32,458 nt of DNA from DATEMK01 sp039914625 (GTDB lineage Bacteria > Bacteroidota > Bacteroidia > AKYH767-A > OLB10). Shown piece after piece: positions 31,721-32,458 of the stretch. The stretch spans positions 1 through 32,458 of the forward strand of contig JBDSOU010000190.1 of NCBI GenBank assembly GCA_039914625.1, read 5' to 3'. Both the position numbers and the translations under genes were made by a program. A model generated the notes under the pieces. It made no database searches, was not told the origin of the DNA, and worked only from the letters and a program-made list of their open reading frames with translations. Each line of letters opens with the position of its first letter. The first letter of the stretch is position 1.

Positions 31721-32458
31721 TTACTGTTTTTGATAAATCATTTTTAAAATTCCTCTTGTCACTGTTGGACGGTAATGAATAATATCGTAATAATTTCTAT
31801 AGTCATCAGTGAATTTATTTTTTCCCGAAAAATCAAAAACATTTTCAGGCCCGAAAATATCTTTTAGCTTTTTTACATCAGCAGGGTTCAGGTATTTCTG
31901 ATGATATAGCGGACTGATGATGATTTTATAATCAGCCGCATCTTCAACAAGAATAGACTTTATGTCGTTCAGAAAACTCCATTGCATTGAATCAATTACA
32001 GGAGGAGAAATTTTTGTAGTCAGTGTATCTTTTCGCGCAAACGTATTTATTTTTTTCTTATTGTAAAAGGTTCCGTTCCCGATAGCTGCTTCATCTGATT
32101 TAAGTTGCAATTCATTGGTCACCGGTTCATAGTCAAATGTTTTTCTAAGCATTACTTTTTGCATATAGGGTTTAAAGTGGTGTGTAATTTTCAAATCATA
32201 GTATGCTCTGAGAAAGTTACGGTCAAGGTATGCTTTAAAAAACAGGAACTGAAAATCAAATTTGCTTTCGCCTGTTAACAGGTAATGCTTTCTGACTATG
32301 TGTCCTTCCTGGTTTTCTGTTTTTGACAGCAAAGCATAATCGAGAATAATCAGACAGTTTTTTACAGGAACATTTCGTTTTTTAAGAAATAAAAATTTCT
32401 GATGGATTCCGTAAAGCGATTCTGCCGATGCGTCAAAGTGAAATATTTTAGTGGTATC
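31721..32458 (-). CDS. SGNH/DltD-like protein, C-terminal part (5' end outside window)
   Basis: The minus-strand frame stays open to the last base, so the start lies beyond the window; a TTG at 32332 is not a real start. The 245 visible codons include VNCLIILDYALLSKTE and, at the end, NVFDFSGKNKFTDD then NYYDIIHYRP: the D-x-x-H pair is the catalytic Asp-His dyad position of SGNH hydrolases, and the FDFSG/DxxHYRP context recalls DltD-like proteins that partner MBOAT acyltransferases in O-acylating surface glycans. The Ser of the N-terminal motif is not visible. If right, it would add an acyl decoration in the periplasm. Confidence 0.6.
   Translation of the reverse strand, partial: DTTKIFHFDASAESLYGIHQKFLFLKKRNVPVKNCLIILDYALLSKTENQEGHIVRKHYLLTGESKFDFQFLFFKAYLDRNFLRAYYDLKITHHFKPYMQKVMLRKTFDYEPVTNELQLKSDEAAIGNGTFYNKKKINTFARKDTLTTKISPPVIDSMQWSFLNDIKSILVEDAADYKIIISPLYHQKYLNPADVKKLKDIFGPENVFDFSGKNKFTDDYRNYYDIIHYRPTVTRGILKMIYQKQ

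Noticed and set aside
31703..31745. ACAGT ... ACTGT with a T-rich tail between convergent genes as a two-way terminator
   Set aside because: A 5-base stem with a 15-base loop is too weak to call.

Overview
The window looks like a low-GC chromosome segment from a member of the Bacteroidota. Evidence: promoter -7 elements of the TAnnTTTG type found only in this phylum sit before many genes, Shine-Dalgarno sites are scarce, and several genes have a clear Bacteroidota flavour (the histidine kinase with its AHQLGTPLSS box, the HemW type, the small SDGxRxG membrane protein, FkbH-type HAD proteins). I cannot name the genus. No rRNA, tRNA, CRISPR array, insertion sequence or phage gene was recognised, and no gene-free stretch exceeds 300 bases.

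Bases 1-6146 hold general genes: the 3' part of a sensor histidine kinase, a translationally coupled MazF-type toxin-antitoxin pair, hemW, a kynurenine-formamidase-like cyclase-family hydrolase, a small membrane-anchored protein, a DUF502 membrane protein, an alpha/beta hydrolase on the minus strand and a spermidine/diamine-type GNAT acetyltransferase.

Bases 6217-31703 are a surface-glycan locus of the Wzx/Wzy type. It holds a DegT-family sugar aminotransferase, a Wzx flippase, a GT39-like membrane glycosyltransferase, two sulfotransferases, a methyltransferase, a GT2 enzyme, two consecutive nucleotidyltransferase-fold proteins of unknown job, a third sulfotransferase, three GT4 enzymes, an asparagine-synthase-type amidotransferase and a Wzy-like polymerase. 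A minus-strand membrane/spermidine-synthase fusion then interrupts the run. After it come a GT11 fucosyltransferase, two more methyltransferase-fold proteins, a VOC protein and an FkbH-like HAD protein. The last gene, on the minus strand and cut by the window edge, resembles the SGNH/DltD-like proteins that act in glycan acylation. Together these predict a polysaccharide with amino sugars and fucose, heavily decorated by sulfate, methyl, possibly amide and possibly glyceryl or acyl groups. No initiating phosphoglycosyltransferase, Wza or Wzc is in view, so the locus is incomplete or scattered.

The most unusual signals are: (1) the tandem nucleotidyltransferase-fold pair embedded among sulfotransferases; (2) a decayed copy of the flippase 3' end (61 of 78 bases identical, one in-frame stop) on which the first sulfotransferase has its promoter and first codons, so the GT39-like gene lies between imperfect direct repeats, a likely cassette-exchange scar; (3) a family of 7-base tandem repeats (consensus roughly YTCYRAC and relatives) in leaders and inside two coding genes; and (4) a methyltransferase-VOC-FkbH operon with no acyl carrier protein in sight.
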